The translations under genes and the position numbers were made by a program. A stretch of DNA of 21,304 nt, from NCBI GenBank assembly GCA_964655775.1, contig CAZZNQ010000070.1:1-21304 (forward strand), written 5' to 3'. Within the stretch, counting starts at the first letter, position 1; each line of letters opens with the position of its first letter. Source of the DNA: CAZZNQ01 sp964655775 (GTDB lineage: Bacteria > Planctomycetota > Brocadiia > SM23-32). Under the pieces are notes generated by a model that saw only the letters and a list, made by a program, of their open reading frames with translations, ran no database searches and was not told where the DNA came from. Shown one piece after another: positions 1-7,797 of the stretch.

Positions 1-390
1 GAGCAGCTCATCCTGGAGGAGGTGCGCAACGCGCTACTGAACCTGGAGGACGCCAGGGAGCTGATCGAGTCCCAGCGCCTCAACCTGGAGCAGGCGAACG
101 AGGCGCTCAGGCTGGTGGAAACCGGTGCGCGGGAGGGCGTCAACACTGAACTGGAAGTCTTGGACGCGCGTTCCGCGCTGACGCGGGCTCGGGGCCTCTA
201 TTACCAGGCTCTTCACGCGCACACCGTGGCGCGCCTGAGCCTGCAGCGGGCCACCGGCATGATCGGCCCTGAGCCGGGCCACATCGTTGCCGCGGATGAC
301 GCGTCCCGGCGGACCGCGGGGAACCTGCCGGCAGAGAGTGAACACACACCGGCTCAGGCCGAGACCGGGGAACGGGAGGACGAGAGATGA
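1..390 (+). CDS. TolC-like outer membrane efflux protein (C-terminal part)
   Basis: The reading frame is open from the first base, so this is the 3' end of a longer gene whose start lies before the window. About 129 residues are visible. They form long amphipathic helices rich in Leu, Glu, Ala and Arg (for example LNLEQANEALRLVETGAREG), with the 'G..(T/S)..EVLDARSALTRAR..Y..AL' pattern typical of the last coiled-coil repeat of TolC/OEP outer membrane factors. A polar, disordered tail of about 40 residues rich in Glu, Pro and Ala follows. Its stop overlaps the next gene's start as ATGA, which implies translational coupling with the membrane fusion protein. Inferred role: outer membrane exit duct of the tripartite RND pump encoded by the next two genes. 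The family call rests on the helical repeat and the context; the N-terminal half cannot be seen. Confidence 0.82.
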   Translation, partial: EQLILEEVRNALLNLEDARELIESQRLNLEQANEALRLVETGAREGVNTELEVLDARSALTRARGLYYQALHAHTVARLSLQRATGMIGPEPGHIVAADDASRRTAGNLPAESEHTPAQAETGEREDER

Positions 391-1661
391 CGAGGTCCCT
401 GGTAAAGGGCGTTGCGGCCGTGGTGGTCCTGCTGCTTCTGGCAGCCGTGGCGGGCATGCTGGTGCTGCTGCGGTTGGGTGAACCGGAAGCGCTGACCGCC
501 AGTATCGAGAAGATCCACGAGACCGAAGGCATGCCGGTGGACGTCGTGCAGACGCAACGCGCCGACTTCACCGATTATCTGAACTGCGACGGCGATGTTA
601 CGGCCTACGTTCGCTCCGTGCTGCGCGCGAAGATCGCGGAGGTGGTGGAAGAGGTGGAAGTGCGGGCCGGCGAGAGCGTCTCGGAAGGCCAGGTTCTGGT
701 GGAGTTCCGCACCACGGATCTGGAGGAGAGCGTGCGCGCAGCCCAGGCCGCCTACGACGAGGCGAAGAACAACTACGACCGGTTCGTATCGCTGCTGGAG
801 GAGGAAGTCATCTCCGAGGACCGGCTGGAACAGATGAAGACGGCGATGGAGAGTGCAGCGGCCGCGCTCAGCGCCGCTCAGTCCAGGCGAGGCTTCGCCG
901 AGGTGCGCTCACCGATAGACGGGGTGGTGGAGAATCGTTACGTCGAACCGGGTGAGTTCAAAGGGCTCGGAGACGAGCTGCTGACCATCGTCGACCTGGA
1001 GACGGTGGAGGTGCGCGCACTTGTCCCGGAGGGAGACGTGGACCTGCTCTATCCGGGCAAGGCGGGCTGGGTGCGGGTCGACCCCGACGGCGAGTGGTTG
1101 GAGGGAAAGGTGGAGCGGATCAGCCCGTCCACAACCGATCCGAACCGTTTCTTCGACGTTCATGTGCGGATCGCCAACCGAAAGACGCCGGAAGGCACCT
1201 GGCTGATGCGGCCGGGCATGTACGCGGATGTGCGGTTCGTGCGGGGCACCGTACCGAACGCCCTGGCCGTGCCCGACAAGTGCATCCGCTTCGAGGGCAA
1301 CACGCGCGTCATCTACGTGGTGAGGGAAGGGACGGCCCGAGTGCCCGTGCAGCAGGCCCAGCCGGCCTCGCCTCAGAAGGAGGACGCAGAGGACAGTTTC
1401 GAGGCGCGCATGGCCCGCGGGTGGGCTAAGCTGCGCAGCGGCGTGCAGGGGGACAAGGCCGGCGAGGCGGGCGGCGAAGAAGGCGATTACGAAATGGTCC
1501 CGGTGCTGAGGGCGCATCGGCTCACCGTCCAGGAAGGTCTCCGGAGAGAGGGGCTGGTGCAATTGCCGGATGCGGACTTGTCCGACGGTGATCGCGTTGT
1601 CGTCAACCCGGCGGACAGGCTCCGTGACGGCGCCGTGGTCAAGATCAGGAAAGGCGCTTAG
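387..1661 (+). CDS. RND efflux periplasmic adaptor (membrane fusion protein, HlyD/AcrA family)
   Basis: This 424-residue protein should link the inner membrane permease to the TolC-like duct in the periplasm. Residues about 8-30 are a hydrophobic segment without a lipobox, so it is probably anchored by a signal-anchor helix. A split lipoyl/biotinyl-like domain follows: the first half contains VEEVEVRAGESVSEGQVL, the second half contains FAEVRSPIDGVVENRYVEPGE. Between them is a coiled-coil hairpin of about 70 residues. A beta-barrel domain comes next, then a membrane-proximal domain ending in LSDGDRVVVNPADRLRDGAVV, typical of the family. Start ATG 387 has a GGGAGGA ribosome site at 374-380 and overlaps the upstream stop by 4 bases. 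An unusual charged, Ala/Gln/Glu/Gly-rich insertion (about residues 320-372) interrupts the membrane-proximal domain. Substrate is unknown. Confidence 0.93.
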   Translation: MTRSLVKGVAAVVVLLLLAAVAGMLVLLRLGEPEALTASIEKIHETEGMPVDVVQTQRADFTDYLNCDGDVTAYVRSVLRAKIAEVVEEVEVRAGESVSEGQVLVEFRTTDLEESVRAAQAAYDEAKNNYDRFVSLLEEEVISEDRLEQMKTAMESAAAALSAAQSRRGFAEVRSPIDGVVENRYVEPGEFKGLGDELLTIVDLETVEVRALVPEGDVDLLYPGKAGWVRVDPDGEWLEGKVERISPSTTDPNRFFDVHVRIANRKTPEGTWLMRPGMYADVRFVRGTVPNALAVPDKCIRFEGNTRVIYVVREGTARVPVQQAQPASPQKEDAEDSFEARMARGWAKLRSGVQGDKAGEAGGEEGDYEMVPVLRAHRLTVQEGLRREGLVQLPDADLSDGDRVVVNPADRLRDGAVVKIRKGA

Positions 1662-1664
1662 GGC

Positions 1665-4600
1665 ATGGGCCTGATCGAGACCCTCATCCGGCGTCGCGTC
1701 CTCACCACGGTGCTGGTGCTCATTGCCGTCATCGTGGGCGCTCTCTCCTACGTTGAGATGGGGCTGAGACGCTTCCCGGACATCGAGTTTCCGTTCGCTA
1801 CTGTCACCACCATCTACCCCGGCGGCAGCCCCAGCGAGATCGAGTCGGAGATCACCAAACCCATCGAGGACGCCGTCAGCTCCATCTCGGGCATCTATGA
1901 ACTGCAGTCCTACTCCCAGCAGGGCCAGTCCATGGTCTTCATCCAGTTCGACCTGGAAGAGGACATCGACATTAAGGCCATGGACATCCGCAACCAGTTG
2001 GACCTGATACGGTCCGACCTGCCGGACGATGCCGAGGACCCGTTCGTCCAGAAGATCAGCATAACGCAGGAGCCGGTGATGACCCTGGCGCTGGCCGGTC
2101 CGCAGGGCTCGAACGAGCTCTACCGGCTCGCGGACGAGGACCTATCGACGGTCATATCGCAGGTCTCCGGCGTTGCCGACGTGAACATCACCGGCGGACA
2201 GCCGCGGGAGATACAGGTGCTCCTGGATGCGCGAAAACTCCGCGCGCTCAGGGTGCCCATAGGGGCGGTTGTCGGTGCGCTGCAGGCGTCCAATGTTGCC
2301 GTGCCGGCGGGCAACGTCACCCAGCCCGGCCGCGAGTACGTCGTGCGGACCACGGGTCGGTTCAAGTCCGTGGACGAGGTGGCGCGCGTGCGCGTGCCCA
2401 CGCGGGGTCGCGGGACCGTGACCGTGGCCGACCTGGGGGAGGTCAGAGACGCGTACGAGGACGTCCGCTCCCTGTCGCGCTATGCTGGTAACGGCGAGTT
2501 GGGCGACGGCGGTGCGGATCGCGCCCAGGATGCCGTGCTGATGGTGGTGCAGGCCGAGTCGGGCGCCAACGAGGTGGAGGTGGCCGACGGCGTTTTCGCC
2601 CGGATGGACGAGCTTCGCGGCATGCTGCCGGACGGGGCAAGGCTGGAAGTGGTTTCGGACGAGACCGAGTTTGTGCGCGGCGCGCTCTCGAACGTGCGCC
2701 AGAACATGATGATCGGCATCCTGCTCACGGCAATCGTCCTTTACCTCTTCCTTCATTCCGGCCGGGCCACCCTGGTGGTGGCGGTTGTGATGCCGTGTTC
2801 GGTCATCGCCACCTTCCTGCTGATGCGGTTCAGCGGGTTCACCATCAATATCCTTACTCTTACGGGGCTGGCCATCTGCATCGGCGTTCTGGTCAACAAC
2901 GCCATCCTGATCGTGGACAACGTCACACGCTACATCCACGAAGGCAATCCGGTGATGGATTCGGCCGTGGAGGGCACCAAGGACATCGCGATCGCCATCT
3001 TCAGTTCCACGGCCACCAACCTGGTGGTGTTCATCCCGCTGGCGTTCATGGGCGAGATCATCGGCAGGTTCTTCCTGGAGCTCGGTCTCACGGTGGCCTA
3101 CGCCACCATCGTCTCCCTCGCCGTATCCTATTCGCTCACGCCGATGATGTGCGGCCTTCTTCTCAAACCCGAGGGCGCGCGCCCGGCCTCACTCGAACGC
3201 GTCGGCGACGCCCTCTTCGGGTGGATTGCCCGGCTGTGGCGGGGGGCTTTCGAGTGGAGCAAAGGCATTTACCTGTCGATACTGGACTGGTGTTTGGCGC
3301 ACCCGATCCTGACCATCGGCATGACTGTCATCATGTTCGTGGCGTCGTTGCCGATATTCCCGCTGATGGGCATGGAGTTCCAGCCCGAATCCGACGACGG
3401 CTGGATCAAGGTGTCGGTTCAGATGCCGGTGGGCACACCCGTATACGAAACGGACAAGACTGTCCGGCTGGTGGAGCAACAGGTGGCGGAGCTGCCTCAC
3501 CTGGCGCGCTACTATGCAACCGTGGGCAACGTGACGGGCGGGCTCCTGGCGGGCAGCTCGGAGGGCGTCAATATCGGCGAGGTGCTGGCGTACGTGGGCG
3601 ACCGGGCGGACCGTGAGGAGTCCCTGGACGAGCTCATGAACCTGCTGCGCTCCCGACTTGCGGGGATCCCCTCCGCACAGATCGTCGTTGCCGCCGGCGA
3701 GGAAGGGCCGGGTACCGCGCCAGTGGAGCTGGAACTGAGCGGGGACGACCTGGATCAGCTCAAGGAGTTGACGGAAGAGGTAATGGCCGTAGTGGAGTCG
3801 GTCCCCAGCACGACCGGTGTGTCAAAGTCCTACCAGGAAGGCCAGCCCGAGGTCCGCATCGAGCCCAGGCTGGACGATCTGAATCGCCATCACGTCGACG
3901 CCGGCCATCTGGCCGGCGAGGTGCGGAGCTACATCGAAGGGTCAACTGCCTCCCAGTTCCGCGACGGAGACGAGAACTACGACATTCAGGTGATGCTCGA
4001 CGACGAGAGCCAGGCATACGTGGACGACATACCGCGCATGTTCGTCACGTCGCCGGCTACGGGCAACGTGCTTCGGATCGGGCAGGTCGCGGACATCGTC
4101 GAAGAAGCAGGCCCCTCGCTCATCACCCGCAAGGACCGCCGCCGGCTGATAACCGTTTCCGCCCAGTTGACCGGGGCTCGTCCGAGCGGCAAGGTCGTCG
4201 AGGACGTCCGCCGGGAAATGGCCGACATCGCGATTCCGGAAGGTGTTCGCGTCAAGTATGGCGGGGAGGCCGAGTTCATGCAGAAGAACTTCCGGGAGCT
4301 GTTCAAGGCGATGGCGACCGCCGCCGTGCTGACATTCCTCTGCGTGGCGGGCATCATCGAGTCCTTCCTGATGGCGGCCATCATCATCATGGCGCTGCCG
4401 GTATGCCTGATCGGCGTGGCCGTTGCACTGTTCCTGGGCGGCGTGACGGTGAACATGTTCTCGCTGATGGCGATGGTGATTCTGGTCGGAATGGTCGTGA
4501 ATAACGCTATCATCGTCATCGATTACGCCGCCCGCGAGCGACACTCCGGCATCGAGCCCCGACAGGCCATACGCGACGCGTGTGAACGGCGCTTCCGCAT

Positions 4601-4823
4601 GATCCTGATGGCGAACATGACCACGATCGTCGCGCTGATTCCGCTATCGCTCGGCCTCGGTTTCGCGGGGGAGGTCTTCCGCCCGCTGGCCGTGGTGCAG
4701 ATGGGCGGCGTGGGCGCGGCGGCGGTTCTGTCGTTGCTGGTGATTCCCTGCGTCTACGTGCTCGTCCGGCGAAAGACCGTGGTGCCGCCGAATGCGGATC
4801 AGACGGCGTCGCCCCAGGGCTGA
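1665..4823 (+). CDS. RND family efflux permease (AcrB/HAE1-like)
   Basis: This 1052-residue protein has the full RND length and duplicated architecture: TM1 near residues 11-28, a large periplasmic loop, TM2-6 near 345-500, a second periplasmic loop, and TM8-12 near 880-1040. Family motifs include the N-terminal 'RRFPDIEFPFATVTTIYPG' and 'SEIESEITKPIEDAVSSI'. The gene starts 3 bases after the adaptor stop, so the three genes are clearly one operon. The TM4 motif reads GVLVNNAILIVDN: N411 and N412 stand where AcrB has the proton-relay pair D407/D408. TM10 has N946-N947 where AcrB has K940. An Arg in the TM11 region (RFRMILMAN) is kept. Export by a proton-driven cycle is therefore not assured. 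The sequence does not reveal a substrate. The 3' end overlaps the convergent mutS2 gene by 25 bases. Confidence 0.95.
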   Translation: MGLIETLIRRRVLTTVLVLIAVIVGALSYVEMGLRRFPDIEFPFATVTTIYPGGSPSEIESEITKPIEDAVSSISGIYELQSYSQQGQSMVFIQFDLEEDIDIKAMDIRNQLDLIRSDLPDDAEDPFVQKISITQEPVMTLALAGPQGSNELYRLADEDLSTVISQVSGVADVNITGGQPREIQVLLDARKLRALRVPIGAVVGALQASNVAVPAGNVTQPGREYVVRTTGRFKSVDEVARVRVPTRGRGTVTVADLGEVRDAYEDVRSLSRYAGNGELGDGGADRAQDAVLMVVQAESGANEVEVADGVFARMDELRGMLPDGARLEVVSDETEFVRGALSNVRQNMMIGILLTAIVLYLFLHSGRATLVVAVVMPCSVIATFLLMRFSGFTINILTLTGLAICIGVLVNNAILIVDNVTRYIHEGNPVMDSAVEGTKDIAIAIFSSTATNLVVFIPLAFMGEIIGRFFLELGLTVAYATIVSLAVSYSLTPMMCGLLLKPEGARPASLERVGDALFGWIARLWRGAFEWSKGIYLSILDWCLAHPILTIGMTVIMFVASLPIFPLMGMEFQPESDDGWIKVSVQMPVGTPVYETDKTVRLVEQQVAELPHLARYYATVGNVTGGLLAGSSEGVNIGEVLAYVGDRADREESLDELMNLLRSRLAGIPSAQIVVAAGEEGPGTAPVELELSGDDLDQLKELTEEVMAVVESVPSTTGVSKSYQEGQPEVRIEPRLDDLNRHHVDAGHLAGEVRSYIEGSTASQFRDGDENYDIQVMLDDESQAYVDDIPRMFVTSPATGNVLRIGQVADIVEEAGPSLITRKDRRRLITVSAQLTGARPSGKVVEDVRREMADIAIPEGVRVKYGGEAEFMQKNFRELFKAMATAAVLTFLCVAGIIESFLMAAIIIMALPVCLIGVAVALFLGGVTVNMFSLMAMVILVGMVVNNAIIVIDYAARERHSGIEPRQAIRDACERRFRMILMANMTTIVALIPLSLGLGFAGEVFRPLAVVQMGGVGAAAVLSLLVIPCVYVLVRRKTVVPPNADQTASPQG

Positions 4824-6892
4824 AGCTCGTCCACGTCCACCTCAATCTGCACGTTTCCCACGCGCACTTTTGCGCGGTCTCCCTCGCGGTTCACGCGCTC
4901 GATGGTGCCCCACTTGTGCAGCCGTATCACGTACACTTCGTCCCCCTCCTGCAGCGGGCGCTGGATCTCGTGGCCTTTCAGGAGCTGGTCCAGATCTCTG
5001 AGGCATCCGTCCAACTCGTCGCGCAGGTCGCGCACCCGACGCGCCAGGGCGCGGCGGGCATGGCGAACGTCCCGGTAGAGCGACGCGGTCGACTCGCGCA
5101 CTTCGCGCAGCCGGTCGCGGATCTTCAGCGCCACGTCGGCGTTCTGCTTGTCCTGTTCGGCTTTCAGGCGGGCCAGCACCTCCTCGTACTCGGCCTTGAG
5201 CTTCATGGCCTGCTCTTCCAGGTACTGCATCCGATCGCGCCGCTGCTCCGCGTCCTCGCGCGCCACGCGCACCTGCTCCAGCAGCTTGCTGTATTCGCCC
5301 TCGGATTCCGTATCCAGTGTCTCGCGCGCCTTCTGCAACATGTCCGGCGGCAGCCCCAGGCGCTGGGCTATCAGAAGGGCGTTGGAGTTGCCCACGGTGC
5401 CGATTTCGAAGCGGTAGGTGGGACGGAGACTGACCGAATCGAACTCGACCGAAGCGTTCTCGACCTCCAGCCGCGAGACCGCGTAGGTCTTCAGCGCGCC
5501 CAGGTGTGTGACCACTATCCCGGTGCAGCCGGTCTCGACCAGCCGGTTTAGGATCGCCTCGCCCAGGGCGCTTCCCTCGGCCGGGTCGGTGCCGGCCCCC
5601 AGCTCATCCAGCAGCACCAGGCTCCGCTTCGTCGCGTGCTGGAGTATGTTCACTATCCGGGACATGTGGGAGCTGAACGTGCTGAGGCTCTGCTCGATGC
5701 TCTGCTCGTCGCCGATGTCGGCCCAGACGGAGTCGTGCATGGGCAGCTCGGCCTGTTCAGCCGGCACATGCATGCCGGCCCGGGCCATCAGGCAGAGCAG
5801 TCCCACAGTCTTCAGGGCGACCGTCTTTCCGCCGGTGTTCGGCCCGGTTATCAGCAGCATCCGGAAGTCGTCGCCGAGGTGAACGTCCATCGGGACGACT
5901 GCGCCGAAGTCGAGATCCTGCCGCTGCGGCGTTCGGCTCGTGCTCTCATTCCTCAGCCATAACAGCAGGGGGTGCCGCGCCTGCTGCAGCACCAGCGGCC
6001 GGTTGCCGCCTACCTCGGGGGAGCACATGTCGAACGCGCTGCTCATCAGCGCCTTGGCCCGGACCAGGTCCACCCGGCCGATCTCTTCCACGGCGGACGC
6101 TATGCATTCCGCCTGGACGCCCACCTCGCGCGTCAGCGCCCAGAGTATGCGCTCGATCTCCTCCTCTTCTTCGCCGAGGGCCTCGCTCAGGTCGTTGCCG
6201 GGCTCGATTACCTGCATAGGTTCGATGTAGAGCGTGGCCCCGCTGTCCGAAGAACCGTGCACCAGCCCCTTCACCTCATGCTTGCGATAGGCGTTGACGG
6301 GCAGCACGTAGCGATCGCGATGCATGGTGGGGTTTGTGTATTGCAGGTGAACGCGGATCGCCGGGTTCTCCACCATGCGCTGCAGGATGCCCTCGATGCG
6401 CTTGCGGAGGCCGCGAATGCGCTTCCGGATCGTTTTCAGTTCGCCACTGGCCGAATCCAGCACCGAGCCGGACGAATCGATCGACTCGCGAATGCGCTGC
6501 ACGAGTTCGGGGGATTCCGGCACGGAATAGGCCATTTGGACCAGGGCGGGGAAGCGGCTGCCGAGGCGCCTGAGGGAGGACGCAATTCGCCCGGCGACGT
6601 CCAGGCACTCGGCAATGCGCCAGAGAACCACCGGTTCCAGGGGGGCCCCGCCGGCCCGGGCCTTCTCGGCGTGCCTGGTGACGTCCTCCACGGGCGCAAT
6701 GGGCAGAGTGTATCCCTCTCCCATGGCCCGTACCATCTCGCTTGTCTGCCTGAGCGCAAGGTGCACCTCGTCCGCCTCTTCCATTGGGCGCAGAGCGGTC
6801 GCTTTGGCCTTGCCGCGCGGAGTGACGGCGTAGCCGGCCAGAATGCCGGCCACCTTGCCGAACTCCAGGAGCCTGAGTGCCTCGTCATTCAT
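4799..6892 (-). CDS. mutS2: MutS2 family ATPase lacking the Smr domain
   Basis: MutS2 proteins are ABC-type ATPases related to mismatch-repair MutS; in characterised species they act on recombination intermediates or on collided ribosomes. From ATG 6892 the protein is 697 residues and begins MNDEALRLLEFGKVAGIL, the canonical MutS2 N terminus. The open frame runs 82 codons further upstream, but those residues are not MutS2-like and span the promoter region, so I rejected them. The core/clamp helices lie at about 120-300, Walker A GPNTGGKT at 350-357, Walker B LLDELGAGTDP with D429/E430, then a long coiled coil (about 520-620) and a KOW-like beta domain (about 650-690). The protein stops there: the C-terminal Smr nuclease domain of typical MutS2 (about 780 residues in all) is absent. 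No clear ribosome site precedes the start. The end overlaps the RND permease gene. Confidence 0.93.
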   Translation of the reverse strand: MNDEALRLLEFGKVAGILAGYAVTPRGKAKATALRPMEEADEVHLALRQTSEMVRAMGEGYTLPIAPVEDVTRHAEKARAGGAPLEPVVLWRIAECLDVAGRIASSLRRLGSRFPALVQMAYSVPESPELVQRIRESIDSSGSVLDSASGELKTIRKRIRGLRKRIEGILQRMVENPAIRVHLQYTNPTMHRDRYVLPVNAYRKHEVKGLVHGSSDSGATLYIEPMQVIEPGNDLSEALGEEEEEIERILWALTREVGVQAECIASAVEEIGRVDLVRAKALMSSAFDMCSPEVGGNRPLVLQQARHPLLLWLRNESTSRTPQRQDLDFGAVVPMDVHLGDDFRMLLITGPNTGGKTVALKTVGLLCLMARAGMHVPAEQAELPMHDSVWADIGDEQSIEQSLSTFSSHMSRIVNILQHATKRSLVLLDELGAGTDPAEGSALGEAILNRLVETGCTGIVVTHLGALKTYAVSRLEVENASVEFDSVSLRPTYRFEIGTVGNSNALLIAQRLGLPPDMLQKARETLDTESEGEYSKLLEQVRVAREDAEQRRDRMQYLEEQAMKLKAEYEEVLARLKAEQDKQNADVALKIRDRLREVRESTASLYRDVRHARRALARRVRDLRDELDGCLRDLDQLLKGHEIQRPLQEGDEVYVIRLHKWGTIERVNREGDRAKVRVGNVQIEVDVDELQPWGDAV

Positions 6893-6939
6893 CCGGGGCG
6901 ATTCCGGTCGAGGTGTGCGTGATGTGCTGCCGAGACGCC

Positions 6940-6968
6940 ATTCTATGCCAACCGCGCGACAAGGGCAA
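6940..6968 (-). promoter_or_regulatory. Putative sigma-70 promoter of mutS2
   Basis: Read on the minus strand there is a -35 TTGCCC (plus coordinates 6963-6968), a 17-base spacer, and a -10 TAGAAT (6940-6945). Transcription would begin near 6933, about 40 bases before the chosen MutS2 start at 6892. This supports that start over the longer open frame, which would begin upstream of the promoter. The call is by consensus only. Confidence 0.5.
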
Positions 6969-7020
6969 TGCGGTGGCGATGATGAAAGAAGGTCCGGCGC
7001 AGGGAAAACCCGCGAATCTC

Positions 7021-7050
7021 TTGACGCTTGTCGGCAGGGGGGCATATACT
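7021..7050 (+). promoter_or_regulatory. Sigma-70 promoter of fur-feoA-feoB
   Basis: TTGACG (7021-7026), an 18-base spacer and TATACT (7045-7050) are close to the consensus. The predicted start of transcription (about 7056-7058) falls on the first ATG of the fur reading frame, so the transcript would be leaderless or would use a later Met codon. A Fur-box-like palindrome lies immediately downstream. Confidence 0.7.
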
Positions 7051-7055
7051 CACTT

Positions 7056-7568
7056 ATGAGAATGAATGTCAATAGCAAAAAACCAACGCAGACGCGCAAG
7101 CGCGTTCCGATCGCCTCCGCAATGGCCGTATTCCGCAACTATCTGGAGGAGAACGACATGCGGCTCACGCCGCAGCGTCGCGTCATCCTGGAGCAGGCGT
7201 TGCGCTATGGGCGCCATTTCGACGCGGACGAGCTGTACGACGCTGTGCGCGACGTGAACACGAACGTGTCGCACGCGACCGTCTACAGAACGCTCTGTGT
7301 TCTGCGGGACTGTGGAGTGCTGCGGGCGATGGCCCAGCCGGGCGGACCGACGGTGTACGAGCCGGTGGTGGGCTGCGAACACCACGACCACATGCTTTGC
7401 GTGAACTGTGGGAAGGTGATTGAGTTTCATAGCGAAGGCATAGAGAGGTTGCAGGACGAGGTGTGTGCGGCGCACGGTTTCCGGCCCCTGGACCACAGGA
7501 TGAGCATACGCGGCCTGTGTGAGAAGTGCAGCGAGAACGATGGCAAGGGCGGTCAGCATGGTGACTGA
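7056..7568 (+). CDS. fur: Fur family transcriptional regulator
   Basis: A metal-responsive repressor of 170 residues from ATG 7056. The winged helix has the diagnostic MRLTPQRRVILEQAL followed by the recognition helix VSHATVYRTLCVLRDCGVLR. The dimerisation/metal domain has H109-H110-D111-H112, C115-x2-C118 and a second CxxC at C155/C158, giving the structural zinc site. The start is uncertain. ATG 7056 falls on the predicted transcription start; ATG 7062 is 2 codons later; ATG 7122 would give a conventional Fur N terminus of about 14 residues before the LTPQR motif and removes a basic 22-residue extension. None has a strong ribosome site. Linkage to feoA and feoB (overlapping frames) argues for iron as the effector, so I call it Fur rather than PerR or Zur. 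It probably represses its own operon. Confidence 0.9.
   Translation: MRMNVNSKKPTQTRKRVPIASAMAVFRNYLEENDMRLTPQRRVILEQALRYGRHFDADELYDAVRDVNTNVSHATVYRTLCVLRDCGVLRAMAQPGGPTVYEPVVGCEHHDHMLCVNCGKVIEFHSEGIERLQDEVCAAHGFRPLDHRMSIRGLCEKCSENDGKGGQHGD
7057..7071 (+). promoter_or_regulatory. Putative Fur box overlapping the fur transcription start
   Basis: The 7-1-7 element TGAGAAT-G-AATGTCA matches the Fur consensus TGATAATnATTATCA at 11 of 14 defined positions. It sits 6 bases after the -10 box, where a bound repressor would block RNA polymerase. The operon it would control encodes a Fur-family regulator and the FeoAB ferrous-iron transporter, so iron-dependent autorepression is a natural inference. 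No binding evidence is available, and a PerR- or Zur-like specificity is not excluded. Confidence 0.5.
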
Positions 7569-7797
7569 TCTGGCGAGTCTCCCGGCCGGCAGGTCGGGGG
7601 TTGTAGTACGGTTTGCGGCCGGCAGAGGGCTTGCGCAGAAACTGGACGCGCTCGGGCTCCGGCCCGGCAAGCGCCTGAGGAAGCTCAGTTCTCAGCTCAT
7701 GGCCGGCCCTGTCACCGTCTTGGTCGACGGCCGCGAGGTCGCCATGGGGCGCGGCATCGCCCGGGCCATATACGTGGAAACGGAAGGGGCAGCATGA
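7558..7797 (+). CDS. feoA: FeoA ferrous iron transport accessory protein
   Basis: A small cytoplasmic SH3-like protein of 79 residues, a usual FeoA length. It shows the family layout 'L..LPAGRSGVVVRFAAGRGLAQKLDALGLRPG', then a strand-rich region ending in the conserved 'VAMGRGIARAIYV' pattern. ATG 7558 was chosen over upstream in-frame ATGs because the FeoA homology begins at once after it and an AAGGGCGG-like ribosome site lies just upstream. The gene overlaps the fur tail by 11 bases and the feoB start by 4 bases (ATGA), so the three genes are translationally linked. FeoA is known to assist FeoB in Fe(II) uptake; its exact role is still debated in the literature. Confidence 0.9.
   Translation: MVTDLASLPAGRSGVVVRFAAGRGLAQKLDALGLRPGKRLRKLSSQLMAGPVTVLVDGREVAMGRGIARAIYVETEGAA

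Noticed and set aside
5972..6922. 316-codon plus-strand frame inside mutS2
   Set aside because: It is antisense to a well-supported gene and its translation is low in recognisable motifs.
6843..7055. 71-codon N-terminal extension of Fur
   Set aside because: It spans the fur promoter and has no Fur homology.
6893..7138. 82-codon N-terminal extension of MutS2
   Set aside because: These residues do not resemble MutS2, they would include the mutS2 promoter, and the canonical N terminus starts at 6892.
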